64,000 bases of DNA from Anaerolineaceae bacterium (GCA_029975475.1 JARKPB010000008.1:992001-1056000), one strand, 5' to 3'. Positions 7,348 to 17,342 are shown, counted from the stretch's first letter. Numbers and translations: made by a program. The notes: a model not told the origin generated them from the sequence alone.

Positions 7348-8699
7348 TGTTCATCCCACATACCCCTTCTGAAAAGGAGGAGATGCTGAAGACCATCGGC
7401 ATGAAGAGCCTGGATGAGCTCTTCCAGGATGTGCCTGAAAAGTATCGCTTCCCCAAACTAAACCTGCCCCCGGCGCTGACCGAAATGGAAGCCATGGAGC
7501 AGATGCGCGAATACGCGGAAGCCAATGAAAGCACCCGCGAGTTAATCTGCTTTCTAGGCGCCGGAGCGTACAATCACTATATTCCGGCAGGTGTTGATTT
7601 TATCTTGCGGCGCGGAGAGTTCTACACAGCCTACACCCCTTATCAACCGGAAGTATCACAGGGAACGCTTCAGGCAATTTTTGAATTCCAAACACTGATT
7701 GCCAATTTGACCGGCATGGATGTCAGCAACGCCAGCCATTATGACGGCGCCACTGCCGCCGCGGAAGCCGCGGTGATGGCTTATCACAACTTCCGCGGCA
7801 AACGCAACACCATGGTACTGTCGCCGGCTGTTCACCCGCAATACCGCGAGGTTGTCCGCACCTATATCTGCGGATACGAGAATGTATGCACCGCGGGCGA
7901 CAGCGAGGATAGCGACCCGCTGGCAGGACCGGAAGCACTCTACCCGCTCATTGATGAAAACACCGCCATGGTTTTGGTGCAATATCCTGATTTCTTTGGA
8001 CGGATTTTTGATTACACCGCGCTGGCGAAAAAGACCCACGAAGCGGGAGCCTTGCTGTGTGTGGCTGTCAATCCAACCGCGCTGGCGGCATTAAAGCCTC
8101 CTTCTTCTTTCGACGCGGACATCGTGGTAGGCGAAGGCCAGCCGCTCGGTATTCCGCTTTCCTTTGGCGGGCCGTATCTGGGAATTTTCGCCACAAAGAA
8201 AGAATACGTGCGAAAAATCGCCGGCCGCCTGGTGGGAGAAAGCTCTGACAGCCAGGGTCGGCGCGCCTATGTGCTGACCCTGACCGCGCGGGAACAGCAT
8301 ATCCGCCGTGAAAAAGCGACCTCCAACATTTGCACCAACCAGGGTCTGATGGCGCTGGCTGCCACCGTCTATCTCAGTCTGCTGGGGAAAAACGGCTTGA
8401 AACAGGTTGCCAATCTATGCTACCAGAAAGCGCATTACGCTGCGGGTCAGATCGCTGCCCTACCCGGTTTTGAGGTGGTCGGGGCTTCGCCGTTCTTCCA
8501 TGAATTTGTGGTTCGCTGTCCGATAGCGGTAAAAGAACTCAATCAACGCCTGTTAGACCGCAACATTCTTGGCGGGTACGACCTTTCCAGGGATTACCCC
8601 GCTCTAAACCGGCACATGCTCCTCGCAGTGACCGAAATGAACACCAAAGAAGAAATTGATCTGCTGGTTGAAACGCTCAAGGAGGTGAGCCATGCCTGA
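7347..8699 (+). CDS. gcvPA: Glycine dehydrogenase (decarboxylating) subunit 1
   Basis: A 450-residue protein matching the N-terminal half of glycine decarboxylase (two-subunit form). It starts MFIPHTPSEKEEMLKTIGM, then FLGAGAYNHYIPAGVD and YTPYQPEVSQGTLQAIFEFQ, strongly conserved in GcvPA. It forms the P protein with GcvPB; this half has the fold-type I architecture but lacks the PLP lysine, which is in subunit 2. Its start overlaps the gcvH stop and its end overlaps gcvPB by 8 bp, consistent with coupled translation. Confidence 0.96.
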   Translation: MFIPHTPSEKEEMLKTIGMKSLDELFQDVPEKYRFPKLNLPPALTEMEAMEQMREYAEANESTRELICFLGAGAYNHYIPAGVDFILRRGEFYTAYTPYQPEVSQGTLQAIFEFQTLIANLTGMDVSNASHYDGATAAAEAAVMAYHNFRGKRNTMVLSPAVHPQYREVVRTYICGYENVCTAGDSEDSDPLAGPEALYPLIDENTAMVLVQYPDFFGRIFDYTALAKKTHEAGALLCVAVNPTALAALKPPSSFDADIVVGEGQPLGIPLSFGGPYLGIFATKKEYVRKIAGRLVGESSDSQGRRAYVLTLTAREQHIRREKATSNICTNQGLMALAATVYLSLLGKNGLKQVANLCYQKAHYAAGQIAALPGFEVVGASPFFHEFVVRCPIAVKELNQRLLDRNILGGYDLSRDYPALNRHMLLAVTEMNTKEEIDLLVETLKEVSHA

Positions 8700-10155
8700 G
8701 GCGACCATTTACGAACTCACTTCTGCCGGCCGCCAGGGTGTTCGTTTCCCGGATGCGGATGTGCCCGTAAGCCCCTTACCGGCTGAATTCGCCAGGGAGG
8801 AGCTGCCGCTGCCGGAACTCTCTGAGATTGACGTCATCCGGCACTTCACCCGTTTAAGCCAGAAGAATTACTGCATTGATTACGGGTTCTATCCGCTCGG
8901 CTCGTGCACGATGAAATACAACCCGAAAGTGAATGAAGAAGCGGCCCGCCTGCCCGGCTTTGCCGCCATTCACCCGCTGCAGCCGGAAGAAACCGTTCAG
9001 GGCGCGCTGGCATTAATGTACACCCTTCAGGAATGGCTGGCGGAGATTAGCGGTTTCAAAGGGGTGACGCTTCAACCCGCAGCCGGCGCCCAGGGAGAGT
9101 ACACCGGCGTGATGATCATCCGCGCGTACCACGAGTCGCGGCAAGATGATAAACGCAAGAAGATCATCGTGCCAGACTCAGCCCACGGTACCAACCCGGC
9201 GACCTCTGCGATGAGCGGTTTTGAAGTCGTGGGCGTGGCAACGGACGCGAGCGGCAATGTGGATCTTGACGCCTTAAAAGCCACTTTAGATGACACCGTC
9301 GCCGGGATCATGTTAACCAATCCGAACACGCTCGGTTTATTTGAGCAGAACGTTCTTGAAGTTGTGCGGCTGGTTCACCAGGCTGGCGGTCTGGTCTATG
9401 GAGACGGCGCCAATCTAAACGCTTTGCTGGGAGTTGTCCGCCCCGGCGACCTGGGCTTTGACATCATGCATTTCAACCTGCACAAGACATTCTCAACCCC
9501 TCACGGCGGCGGCGGCCCCGGTTGCGGCCCGGTCGGGGTGGCCGCTCATCTGGTGGACTTTCTGCCTGATCCAGTCGTAGTGATGGTAGAGGCTGGGGAT
9601 GATGATACCGCTCCACTGTACGGTTTCCGCCGCCCGGATAAATCCATCGGACGGATGAAGTCTTTCGCCGGTCATTTCGGAATGATGGTGCGGGCTTTCT
9701 GCTACATCAGCATGTACGGCGGAGACCACCTCAGAGATATCGCTGATTATGCCGTGCTGAACGCCAACTATCTGATGCACAAAGTCAAGCAGGTATACAA
9801 AGTCGCCTATCCACGCGTTTGTATGCATGAATTTGTCGTGGAAGGGCGCTGGGACGACGCGCCAGAGGTTCACGCGCTCGATATTTCAAAGCGCTTGATG
9901 GATTACGATTATCACCCGCCTACCAACTACTTCCCGTTGATTGTGCATGAAGCGCTGATGATTGAGCCCACCGAAACCGAAAGCAAACAGGAACTGGACC
10001 AGTTTGCCGAGGCGCTGATCAAAATCGCGCAAGAAGCGCATACCCAGCCTGAATTGCTTAAATCCGCTCCGCACAACACCCCGGTGGGCAGAGTGGATGA
10101 GGTTAAAGCAGCCAAAGACCTGGTGCTTTGCTGCTGGATGCCAGACAGTAAATAA
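8692..10155 (+). CDS. gcvPB: Glycine dehydrogenase (decarboxylating) subunit 2
   Basis: A 487-residue PLP-binding half of the P protein. The PLP lysine is Lys265 in HFNLHKTFSTPHGGGGPG, with the glycine-rich loop that follows it in all P proteins. The N-terminal motif FYPLGSCTMKYNPK and the TLQPAAGAQGEYTG segment are also typical. It catalyses decarboxylation of glycine and transfer of the aminomethyl group to lipoyl-GcvH. It is followed by an intrinsic terminator (10167-10200). No gcvT or lpd gene is in the window, so T and L proteins must be encoded elsewhere. Confidence 0.97.
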   Translation: MPEATIYELTSAGRQGVRFPDADVPVSPLPAEFAREELPLPELSEIDVIRHFTRLSQKNYCIDYGFYPLGSCTMKYNPKVNEEAARLPGFAAIHPLQPEETVQGALALMYTLQEWLAEISGFKGVTLQPAAGAQGEYTGVMIIRAYHESRQDDKRKKIIVPDSAHGTNPATSAMSGFEVVGVATDASGNVDLDALKATLDDTVAGIMLTNPNTLGLFEQNVLEVVRLVHQAGGLVYGDGANLNALLGVVRPGDLGFDIMHFNLHKTFSTPHGGGGPGCGPVGVAAHLVDFLPDPVVVMVEAGDDDTAPLYGFRRPDKSIGRMKSFAGHFGMMVRAFCYISMYGGDHLRDIADYAVLNANYLMHKVKQVYKVAYPRVCMHEFVVEGRWDDAPEVHALDISKRLMDYDYHPPTNYFPLIVHEALMIEPTETESKQELDQFAEALIKIAQEAHTQPELLKSAPHNTPVGRVDEVKAAKDLVLCCWMPDSK

Positions 10156-10166
10156 TCAATCGGTTG

Positions 10167-10200
10167 AAAAAGCCGCTGGCAAAAAGACAGCGGCTTTTTT
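10167..10200 (+). terminator. Intrinsic terminator after gcvPB
   Basis: Stem 10167-10178 / 10188-10199 (core AGCCGCTG with CAGCGGCT, 9-nt loop) ending in a T6 run. It ends only 19 bp before the pepA ATG, so pepA needs either readthrough or a promoter inside gcvPB. Confidence 0.85.
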
Positions 10201-10219
10201 AGCGCAAGGAGAGCATTCG

Positions 10220-11641
10220 ATGACATTTTTTGAAATTCCGCAACCCGTTCAACTAAAATGTTCCCCCACCGCTCCGGCGGAGGGATTGAAGGTAAGCTTC
10301 CGCTTTTCGGTTGAGAAGCCCACCCTGCAGGATCCCGGCGCTTCTGCTGGAGAAATTACCTACCTGGCTCCAGATAACCTCCTGGTCAGCCTGGGTAAGA
10401 AAGAAAAATTGACCGCCGATACCCTGCGTCAGGCAGGGGGCGGCCTGGTTCGCTGGCTGCTGGCCAGGCATGTTCAATTCGCGCTTGTTCAACCTGAAAT
10501 TCCTGACACGGTTCTGACGGATGAACATCTGACGGCGTTAATGGAAGGCTGCCTGCTCGGTTCGTACCGTTTCAACCGCTATAAAAAAGTGGAGGATCAT
10601 GCGGATACCTGCGAGATCGTTTTTATCAGCCGTGAGGTAGAGAAATGCTCCGCGCTCATCGCCCGGACAGAGAAAGTTAGCCGCTGCGTCAACCTTGCCC
10701 GCGACTGGGCCCATGAACCGGCCAATGTCATTAACCCGGCCACACTGGAGGAACGCGCCCGGCAGCTGGCGGAACGCTACCACCTTAAAATCACTGTTTT
10801 GGACGACCGCCAGTTAGAAGAGATTGGAGCTGGCGGAATTGTCGCCGTCGGAAAAGGCTCAAAAACACCCTCTAAGTTAATGATCCTCGAATACCCCGGT
10901 AAAAAAGAGGGACAGAAGCCCGTCGTACTGGTTGGCAAGGCGTTAACCTTTGATTCTGGCGGTTATTCCATCAAACCTACGGACGGAATTCAAGGCATGA
11001 AATATGACAAATGCGGCGGCATCACCGCTCTGGCAGCGATTATGGCCGCGGCTGAACTTGTCCTGGAGCAAGCGGTGATCGCAGTTGTCGCGGCAGCGGA
11101 AAATATGATTTCTGAAAACGCGTACCGACCGGATGACATTCTTAGAATGCTGTCTGGCAAAACGGTCGAGATCATCACCACGGACGCGGAAGGCCGCCTG
11201 GTGCTGGCGGATGCCCTCACCTACACGCAGCAGCACTATTCCCCCCGTGTGGTCATCGATCTGGCGACGCTGACCGGCGGGGTCGTGGTTGCCCTGGGGC
11301 GAGCGCGCGCCGCAGTGCTTTCCAATGACGATGAACTCGCCGATGCTTTAATTCAATCCGGAGAGCGCACCGCCGAACGATTATGGCGCATGCCGCTGGA
11401 TGAAGATTACTCAAAATTGATTAAGAGCGATGACGCGGATATTAAAAACGCCGGCGGCCGTGAAGGCCACTGCAGCATCGGCGGCGCATTCCTCAAAGAG
11501 TTTATCGAGGACGGCACCCGCTGGGCGCATCTGGATATTGCCGGGGTGGCCGATCTGCCGAAAGAAAGCGCCTATTGCCCCAAAGGAGCGACCGGTTTTG
11601 GCGTGCGGCTGTTAATTGATTATCTTGAGCATCTTAAATAA
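10220..11641 (+). CDS. pepA: Leucyl aminopeptidase (M17)
   Basis: A 473-residue M17 dimetal aminopeptidase releasing N-terminal residues from peptides in the cytoplasm. The metal and catalytic signatures are VGKALTFDSGGYSIKP (Lys and Asp ligands), then MKYDKCGG, and the family hallmark TTDAEGRLVLADAL (canonical NTDAEGRL, here Thr for Asn). The C-terminal part has ATLTGGVVVALG, as in PepA. I place the start at ATG 10220, with AAGGAG just upstream, rather than an in-frame earlier codon at 10097 that would overlap gcvPB and span its terminator. It is convergent with alaS. Confidence 0.93.
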   Translation: MTFFEIPQPVQLKCSPTAPAEGLKVSFRFSVEKPTLQDPGASAGEITYLAPDNLLVSLGKKEKLTADTLRQAGGGLVRWLLARHVQFALVQPEIPDTVLTDEHLTALMEGCLLGSYRFNRYKKVEDHADTCEIVFISREVEKCSALIARTEKVSRCVNLARDWAHEPANVINPATLEERARQLAERYHLKITVLDDRQLEEIGAGGIVAVGKGSKTPSKLMILEYPGKKEGQKPVVLVGKALTFDSGGYSIKPTDGIQGMKYDKCGGITALAAIMAAAELVLEQAVIAVVAAAENMISENAYRPDDILRMLSGKTVEIITTDAEGRLVLADALTYTQQHYSPRVVIDLATLTGGVVVALGRARAAVLSNDDELADALIQSGERTAERLWRMPLDEDYSKLIKSDDADIKNAGGREGHCSIGGAFLKEFIEDGTRWAHLDIAGVADLPKESAYCPKGATGFGVRLLIDYLEHLK

Positions 11642-11659
11642 TCTAAAGACAGAAAAAAT

Positions 11660-11694
11660 CATGCCCCGCCTGAAGCGCGGGGCATGGTCTTTTA
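11660..11694. terminator. Bidirectional terminator between pepA and alaS
   Basis: Stem 11660-11669 / 11677-11686 (CATGCCCCGC with GCGGGGCATG, 7-nt loop). TCTTTT follows on the plus strand, and a run of A (11652-11658) gives T's on the minus strand. It therefore suits both convergent genes, though the plus-side T-run overlaps the end of alaS. Confidence 0.8.
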
Positions 11695-14427
11695 ACCAAG
11701 TTTTGATTTGATGTACGGTATGGCAGCATCCAGCGCTTCGCTAAGTCTGGCAGGGTTCTTTCCGCCAGCCTGCGCCATGGTGGGCCGCCCGCCGCCGCTC
11801 CCCTCGATTATCCCGGCGACATGCTTCACCAAATCGCCAGCGTTGAGCCCGCGCTTTACCAGATCTTCTGTCACCCCGGCAATGATCGTCGGACGATCGG
11901 ACTGGACGGTTCCAAGAACCGCGACGCTGCTGGGGTAGCGTTCGCGGAAGAGATCCGCCATCTGCCGCAGGGTTTCGCTGTCCGCCCCGGGCAGCAGGCA
12001 GCTGATCACAGCCGCACCGCCGATTTCAGGCACGTTCTCCAGTTTGCGAAGGAACTCCATCCGCACGCCTTCCTGCCTGAGCCGCGCAATTTGCTTTTTG
12101 CTCTCGTCCAGCTCTTGCTGCAGCGAGCTGACCTTTTCCGGAAGCGCGTCCACAGCCGCCCCTAACTGGGAGGCTGCTCTTTTCAGCAGGCGGAAACGGC
12201 GTTGGATCAATTCGTACGCGCCTCGCCCCGTTACTGCTTCGATGCGGCGAATGCCGGCTGCCGCGCTGCTTTCAGAGACAATAATGAAGATTCCGATATC
12301 GCCAGTCTCTCCGACATGCGTTCCGCCGCATAACTCATAGGAGAACGGCTCACCTCCCCCTCCAATGGCGATCGTGCGCACGGTTTCACCGTATTTTTCG
12401 CCAAACAAAGCCATCGCTCCTTCAGCCATCGCTTCTGCCAGCGGTTTTATCTTGATATTTAACCGCATACTGCTGTAAATCGCCTGGTTCACATTGGCTT
12501 CGATCCGTTCCAGTTCTTCCGGCGTCAAAGCCTCGGGATGGGTGAAGTCAAAGCGCAAACGGTCAGGAGCGACCAGAGAACCGGCCTGACGGGCGTGTTC
12601 GCCCACCACAGCATGCAGGGCGGCATGCAGCAAATGGGTGGCGGTGTGGTTGCGCATGATATCTTTGCGGCGGTCAATATCCACCCGCGCAACCGCGTTA
12701 TCACCGCGGCGTGGCTGGCCTTTCACCACTTTACCCACATGCACGATCATCCCGGCCGCCGGTTTGCGCATATCGGTGACCGCAATTTCCCATTCCGCGC
12801 TGCCCGCGGAGAAGATCACACCGTGATCAGAAACCTGCCCGCCGGATTCAACGTAGAAACAGGTTTTTGGGAGCAGGACTTCAACCGCGTCACCCTCTGA
12901 AACGCTTTCGACTTCTTCGCCATCCTTGAACAACGCCAGAATTTCGCCTTCGACCTGAACAGAGGTGTACGGATCAAAATCCACCCCGTTGAGGAGTTTT
13001 CCTTCCAGGTTTAAGCGCTCAAGAACCGGTCGGTAAACATCCACATCCTCACCGCCCAGCGCGCCCAGCGCTTTACCGCCGCCTGAAGCCAGCCGATGTT
13101 CTTCCATGGCTGCTTTAAAGCCGTCCACATCCACATCCAGCCCCTGTTCGCGGGCAATATCCCGGCTGATTTCCAGCGGCAGGCCGTGCGTGGCGTATAA
13201 ATCAAAGGCTTTGTGCCCGTCCAGCACGGTTTGACCGTTGGTCCGCATATCGCCCAGCATCTCTTCCAGGTGGCTCACACCGACTTCTACAGTTTTCTGG
13301 AAACGCTCTTCTTCCCGGGTCAGGTTATCCAAAATGGCTTTTTGATTCTTGCGCAGTTCCGGATACGCATCGCCGTAAACGCGGATAACCTCTTTGGCGA
13401 CCTCCGCAAGAAACGGCTGATTGAGCCCGATCTTGGAGCCAAACCGCGCCGCCCGGCGAATAATCATCCGACAAACATAATTACGGCCGATATTCCCGGG
13501 AACAACCCCGTCAGCAATCAGAAAGGTGGCAGCCCGGGTATGATCAGAGATCACCCGGTAAGGGGTTGGATTGGCTTCGCGCTGTTCGACCGTCGTGCCC
13601 GATAACGCCAGGATACGGTCCATCAGCGGAGAGAGCAGATCCGTCTTGTAATTCGAGGTAACCCCCTGCATAACCGAAACGATTCGTTCCAGTCCCATGC
13701 CGGTGTCGACGTGTGTGGCTGGCAGCGGCTCGAGTTCGTTGGGGCCCAGGCGGTTGTACTGAATGAACACGAGATTCCACAATTCCAGGAAGCGCGCACA
13801 ATCGCCGTTGACCCGGCAAACATGCCCGGGGACATCTTTTTTGTTGCAAAATTCCGGGCCGCGGTCGATGTGAATTTCGCTGCAGGGCCCGCAGGGGCCG
13901 GTCTCTGCCATTTCCCAGAAATTGTCTTTGCGGCCAAAGTAAAGCACATGCTCCGGGATCATACCGGGCTGTTTGCGCCAGTTCTCGGCGGCTTCTTCAT
14001 CGGTGGGAATATCCCCTTTGTCATCCTTGAACACGGTAGCCCAGAGGGATTCTTTTTTCAGCCCGTACACATCCGTTAACAGAGTCCAGGCCCACTCGAT
14101 CGCTTCCTTTTTATAATAATCACCGAACGACCAGTTCCCCAGCATTTCAAAAAAGGTGTGGTGGGTATCGTCACGGCCAACATCATCCAGGTCGTTATGC
14201 TTGCCGGCGACGCGCATGCACTTCTGTGAATTCGCGGCGCGGGTATAAGGGCGGTGATCCGTTCCTAAAAAGACATCCTTAAACTGCACCATGCCGGCAT
14301 TGGTAAACAATAAAGTCTGATCTCCGCCAGGCACCAGAGAGGAGGACGGCACAAACGTATGGCCGTGCTGCTTGAAGAAGTCAATAAAAGCCTGGCGAAT
14401 CTCTGCGCCCGTCATCGTCTTGTTCAT
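11692..14427 (-). CDS. alaS: Alanine--tRNA ligase
   Basis: A 911-residue class II synthetase of full family length. N-terminal catalytic core: IRQAFIDFFKQHGHTFVPSSSL and LLFTNAGMVQFKDVFLG, as in all AlaRS. The editing-domain zinc ligands are His594 and His598 (HTATH), Cys700 and His704 (CGGTH). The C-terminal C-Ala region after ~740 includes a coiled coil and GGGRPTMAQAGGK. The start at 14427 gives MNKTMTGAEIR; the second Met (MTGAEIR) is an alternative. The sigma-70 promoter at 14464-14492 lies just upstream. Confidence 0.97.
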   Translation of the reverse strand: MNKTMTGAEIRQAFIDFFKQHGHTFVPSSSLVPGGDQTLLFTNAGMVQFKDVFLGTDHRPYTRAANSQKCMRVAGKHNDLDDVGRDDTHHTFFEMLGNWSFGDYYKKEAIEWAWTLLTDVYGLKKESLWATVFKDDKGDIPTDEEAAENWRKQPGMIPEHVLYFGRKDNFWEMAETGPCGPCSEIHIDRGPEFCNKKDVPGHVCRVNGDCARFLELWNLVFIQYNRLGPNELEPLPATHVDTGMGLERIVSVMQGVTSNYKTDLLSPLMDRILALSGTTVEQREANPTPYRVISDHTRAATFLIADGVVPGNIGRNYVCRMIIRRAARFGSKIGLNQPFLAEVAKEVIRVYGDAYPELRKNQKAILDNLTREEERFQKTVEVGVSHLEEMLGDMRTNGQTVLDGHKAFDLYATHGLPLEISRDIAREQGLDVDVDGFKAAMEEHRLASGGGKALGALGGEDVDVYRPVLERLNLEGKLLNGVDFDPYTSVQVEGEILALFKDGEEVESVSEGDAVEVLLPKTCFYVESGGQVSDHGVIFSAGSAEWEIAVTDMRKPAAGMIVHVGKVVKGQPRRGDNAVARVDIDRRKDIMRNHTATHLLHAALHAVVGEHARQAGSLVAPDRLRFDFTHPEALTPEELERIEANVNQAIYSSMRLNIKIKPLAEAMAEGAMALFGEKYGETVRTIAIGGGGEPFSYELCGGTHVGETGDIGIFIIVSESSAAAGIRRIEAVTGRGAYELIQRRFRLLKRAASQLGAAVDALPEKVSSLQQELDESKKQIARLRQEGVRMEFLRKLENVPEIGGAAVISCLLPGADSETLRQMADLFRERYPSSVAVLGTVQSDRPTIIAGVTEDLVKRGLNAGDLVKHVAGIIEGSGGGRPTMAQAGGKNPARLSEALDAAIPYIKSKLG

Positions 14428-14463
14428 AGTTCACCCGCTCGTCGATATAGATAGAATTGCTAG

Positions 14464-14492
14464 ATTATAAGCCAAGAGGTGAGCGCTGACAA
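14464..14492 (-). promoter_or_regulatory. alaS: Sigma-70 promoter of alaS
   Basis: Minus strand: TTGTCA (14492-14487), 17-bp spacer, TATAAT (14469-14464). The start would be near 14457, leaving a ~30-nt leader. The -35 box overlaps the T-tract of the terminator of the upstream TPR/peptidase operon. Confidence 0.75.
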
Positions 14493-14528
14493 TAAAATGG
14501 CTGCTCCCGGGAAGGCAGAGCAGCCATT
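14491..14528 (-). terminator. Terminator of the TPR/caspase-like operon
   Basis: Minus-strand hairpin: 11-bp perfect stem 14528-14518 / 14506-14496 (AATGGCTGCTC with GAGCAGCCATT), then a TTTTATT-like tract. It lies 22 bp beyond the stop of the peptidase gene and directly before the alaS -35 box. Confidence 0.82.
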
Positions 14529-14549
14529 GAGGTTTTTGGTCTGGCGGGG

Positions 14550-17342
14550 TTAGCGCGAGACAGCCAGTTTGATCATCTTTCCTTCTTTGTCGAGAGTCGC
14601 GCGGGCGTACTGGAAATTGGTCCGGCTGGCGACTTCAATTCGTTTTGAAAAAGTTACCACCAGGCGGTCCTCCAGCGATCCGGCGGCGTTTTTTGCGCCA
14701 ATTTCATGCGTTGGACAGCGGTGATTGCGAGCGTTGCAGGTTCCATGCTGGCGGTTTATCAAGACACTGGCATTTTCCAGACCCGGAAGGTAAACCTCCA
14801 CTTCTTTTTTCACCTTTCGCAGCATTTCGCCGTTAATTTCTGGCACGAAATGTTCATCTTCAGCCCGATCGCAAACCGTCTTAACCGCCCGGTGAACGCG
14901 CTGGCGGGTGATGCCTTTGGCTTTCTTGAGGGATTTTTCCCGCGAGGCGAGCGGGTCGCCGTACAGCACAAAAGAAATCAGCGTTTTCTGGTCCTCGCCA
15001 TCCAGGTATCCCTGCCGGCTGTGCATTTCGTTCGCCAGATCGATTTTTGCCTGCATAAACGCCTGACCGGCGGGAAAACCCGCGCGCAGATATTTCCAAA
15101 AAGCGTAGCCCAGCAGGTCGGCTCCGATTAACGGCGTATTGACCGAGCCGTATGACACGCAGGTGGAACCCACAACGCAGCTGGCCCCCAGAGAAAGGAA
15201 CTTCAACGCCAGGGAAGAATTTTCTCCCTTTCCAGTGATATGCGCGCCGTAACAGGCCTCACTGAACACGAACTGCGGGCAGCGGCCGTTCTTGCGCAAA
15301 TCAGATGGGCTCAGAGCCACCGGATATTCCGGTCCGTCGCCGCGCGTGCCGCTTTCTTTTTGCCCGTACCAGTCTGAAGAATCAATCAGCCCGTGCAGGT
15401 TGTAATAGTTCAATCCAGCCGCCAGAATCTTCTTGCCATCCACCCTCCCGGTCATTTCTGGCGGAGAAACGCGCAGCTGGCGGGCGTCCCCAATCGGCTT
15501 AAACGCGGCGATGGAGGAGCGCTTCCAAACCGCGGCGGTATACCCAAAATTCGGGGATTGAATTCCAATCAAAGCGTCATAGGCAGCCAGCAACAGCTGA
15601 CGCCAGCTTGAAGGATTTAATTTCCTTAAATTGATCTTCGCCCCGCGTTGATACCGCCTGGCGACGTTGCGCAGCTGGCCGAGTAACGCGCTGGCATCCG
15701 GCCCGCTTTCTCCGGGCAGCCGGCCAACTGGCCACTCGGGGACAAAATAATTCGAATCCAGGGTCGCATACGGATTATCGGATAACACATCCGGATCAGA
15801 GTCATCGGTGGGGTTTGGAAGGCGGTGGAAGGGGATGATTTCAGGACCGCCCACAATCAAAACAGCGCCGATCATTTCCCCTCTTTTTGCCAGGGTCTGA
15901 TCAAAATCGGCCAGAGCCAGCTTGATTTTCCAGGGATCGCTGCTTTCGATCGCTTCCAGTCCAATTAATTTCATCTGGTCCGCATCATCGGGCACAAACA
16001 CAGCCGCGCTCCATTTTGGCATGGCGGCCTGAACGGCGCTGGCGATCGCGGCCATTTCTTTAATCACGATTTCAGCGGTTTGCACGCCGTACTGCGCCGT
16101 CAGACCCTTGCGCGAGGTCAGGAGCACATAGGTCGGAAACCGGCTGTCTTCTCTGGCCAGAGACGGCTGTTTCATTTTTTCCGCCAGCTTCTCAAATTCC
16201 TGCTCGACCGCATCCAGTTCCGGGTCAACCCAGGGCGGTGATTTTGGAAAATCGGTATCTTCCGTCTGTGAACGGCCGGCAGACATTTCAACCGCCGGGA
16301 AGCTGCTGCCAGCTTCATCGGCGCTCTTTTCCCCGCCGCCGACCAGCATCTCAAAAGGCGGTTCTTCCGGCTGACTGGCTGACCGCACTGCCTCTTCCTC
16401 GGCGCTTCGCGCTTCTTGCACCAGAGATTCAAACGATGGCAGCTCTTCCGGATCAATTTCCGCCGGTTCCAGATCAAACGCCATGCCAGCAAATACTTCT
16501 GGGATGGCTTTGGGTTCCCCTCCGCCCGCTGGCAGCCAGTTCAGCCCCAGCACACCGGCGACATCCGCAGGAACGGGCAAATTGAACGCGGCTTCCAGGT
16601 TTCGCGGCCAGAGCGGACGATAAGGATGGTCCGCCCCCCAAAGCCGCTGGGCAGTTTGACCGGTTACATCCTTGCTGGCGCACTCGTGCAGCAGGTTAAC
16701 CGCTTTAACCTCATCGCCGATTTCCATCAGAGCGTCCGCATACAGCAGCTTAAACTGCAGACATTCCGGCCAGCGGTTGATGTACAAATCAGCCAGTTTG
16801 ATCGTAGTCGCCAGGTCTTCGCGTTTGCGGGTAATTTTGAGATGTAAAATCGCTGCGAGAACGGGATCGCCCTCAACGCCGAGCACTTGGTGCAATATTT
16901 TTACCGCTTCGTCGTATTTCTCTTCGCCCGCCAGGCGGTACGCCTCCTGCAGGTTGTGGCTCCATCCCGGCAGGACATCTTCGTAATTCTCACGACCGTC
17001 CAAAATGTGCAGATTTATGGCGGTGATCCGTTTCTGAGAATCGCCCATCCGCCGCTGCACATCTGCCAGCGCGGCCTGACCTTCCAGAAATTCCGGGTCG
17101 CGTTTACAGACGCGGTCCAGCACCTGATAGGCCTGGGCGAGCTTATTCTCTCCAGCCATCGCCCGCGCGAGCAAAACATTCACCCGCAAATCGGCGTTAT
17201 AAACGCCCAGCCAGTTCATGGTGATTTGCCGGGCAAACCGGAAATTTTTTACTCTTAAGGCAGCTTCCGCCAGGGAGACCAGTTGATTCCGGTTGATTTT
17301 CTGGTACGGCTCACCCGGTGAGGATGGGGAATATGTGGTCAT
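14550..17342 (-). CDS. TPR protein with C-terminal caspase-like (clan CD, C25-like) cysteine peptidase domain
   Basis: A 930-residue protein. Residues ~20-250 are TPR-like helices (LAEAALRVKNFRFARQITMN, AQAYQVLDRVCKRDPEFLEG). Residues ~300-385 form an acidic, Pro/Ser-rich linker. From ~400 a gingipain/caspase-like domain follows: His650 in YYNLHGLIDSSDW and Cys697 in FSEACYGAH form the expected clan CD dyad, then ASCVVGSTCVSYGS and a terminal FVLYGDPLAS typical of C25-like folds. A basic tail of ~120 residues carries a Cys/His-rich segment (HGTCNARNHRCPTHE). No signal peptide, so cytoplasmic. It overlaps the giant TPR gene by 4 bp and is last in the sigma-54-driven operon. Substrates are unknown. 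Confidence 0.85.
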   Translation of the reverse strand: MTTYSPSSPGEPYQKINRNQLVSLAEAALRVKNFRFARQITMNWLGVYNADLRVNVLLARAMAGENKLAQAYQVLDRVCKRDPEFLEGQAALADVQRRMGDSQKRITAINLHILDGRENYEDVLPGWSHNLQEAYRLAGEEKYDEAVKILHQVLGVEGDPVLAAILHLKITRKREDLATTIKLADLYINRWPECLQFKLLYADALMEIGDEVKAVNLLHECASKDVTGQTAQRLWGADHPYRPLWPRNLEAAFNLPVPADVAGVLGLNWLPAGGGEPKAIPEVFAGMAFDLEPAEIDPEELPSFESLVQEARSAEEEAVRSASQPEEPPFEMLVGGGEKSADEAGSSFPAVEMSAGRSQTEDTDFPKSPPWVDPELDAVEQEFEKLAEKMKQPSLAREDSRFPTYVLLTSRKGLTAQYGVQTAEIVIKEMAAIASAVQAAMPKWSAAVFVPDDADQMKLIGLEAIESSDPWKIKLALADFDQTLAKRGEMIGAVLIVGGPEIIPFHRLPNPTDDSDPDVLSDNPYATLDSNYFVPEWPVGRLPGESGPDASALLGQLRNVARRYQRGAKINLRKLNPSSWRQLLLAAYDALIGIQSPNFGYTAAVWKRSSIAAFKPIGDARQLRVSPPEMTGRVDGKKILAAGLNYYNLHGLIDSSDWYGQKESGTRGDGPEYPVALSPSDLRKNGRCPQFVFSEACYGAHITGKGENSSLALKFLSLGASCVVGSTCVSYGSVNTPLIGADLLGYAFWKYLRAGFPAGQAFMQAKIDLANEMHSRQGYLDGEDQKTLISFVLYGDPLASREKSLKKAKGITRQRVHRAVKTVCDRAEDEHFVPEINGEMLRKVKKEVEVYLPGLENASVLINRQHGTCNARNHRCPTHEIGAKNAAGSLEDRLVVTFSKRIEVASRTNFQYARATLDKEGKMIKLAVSR

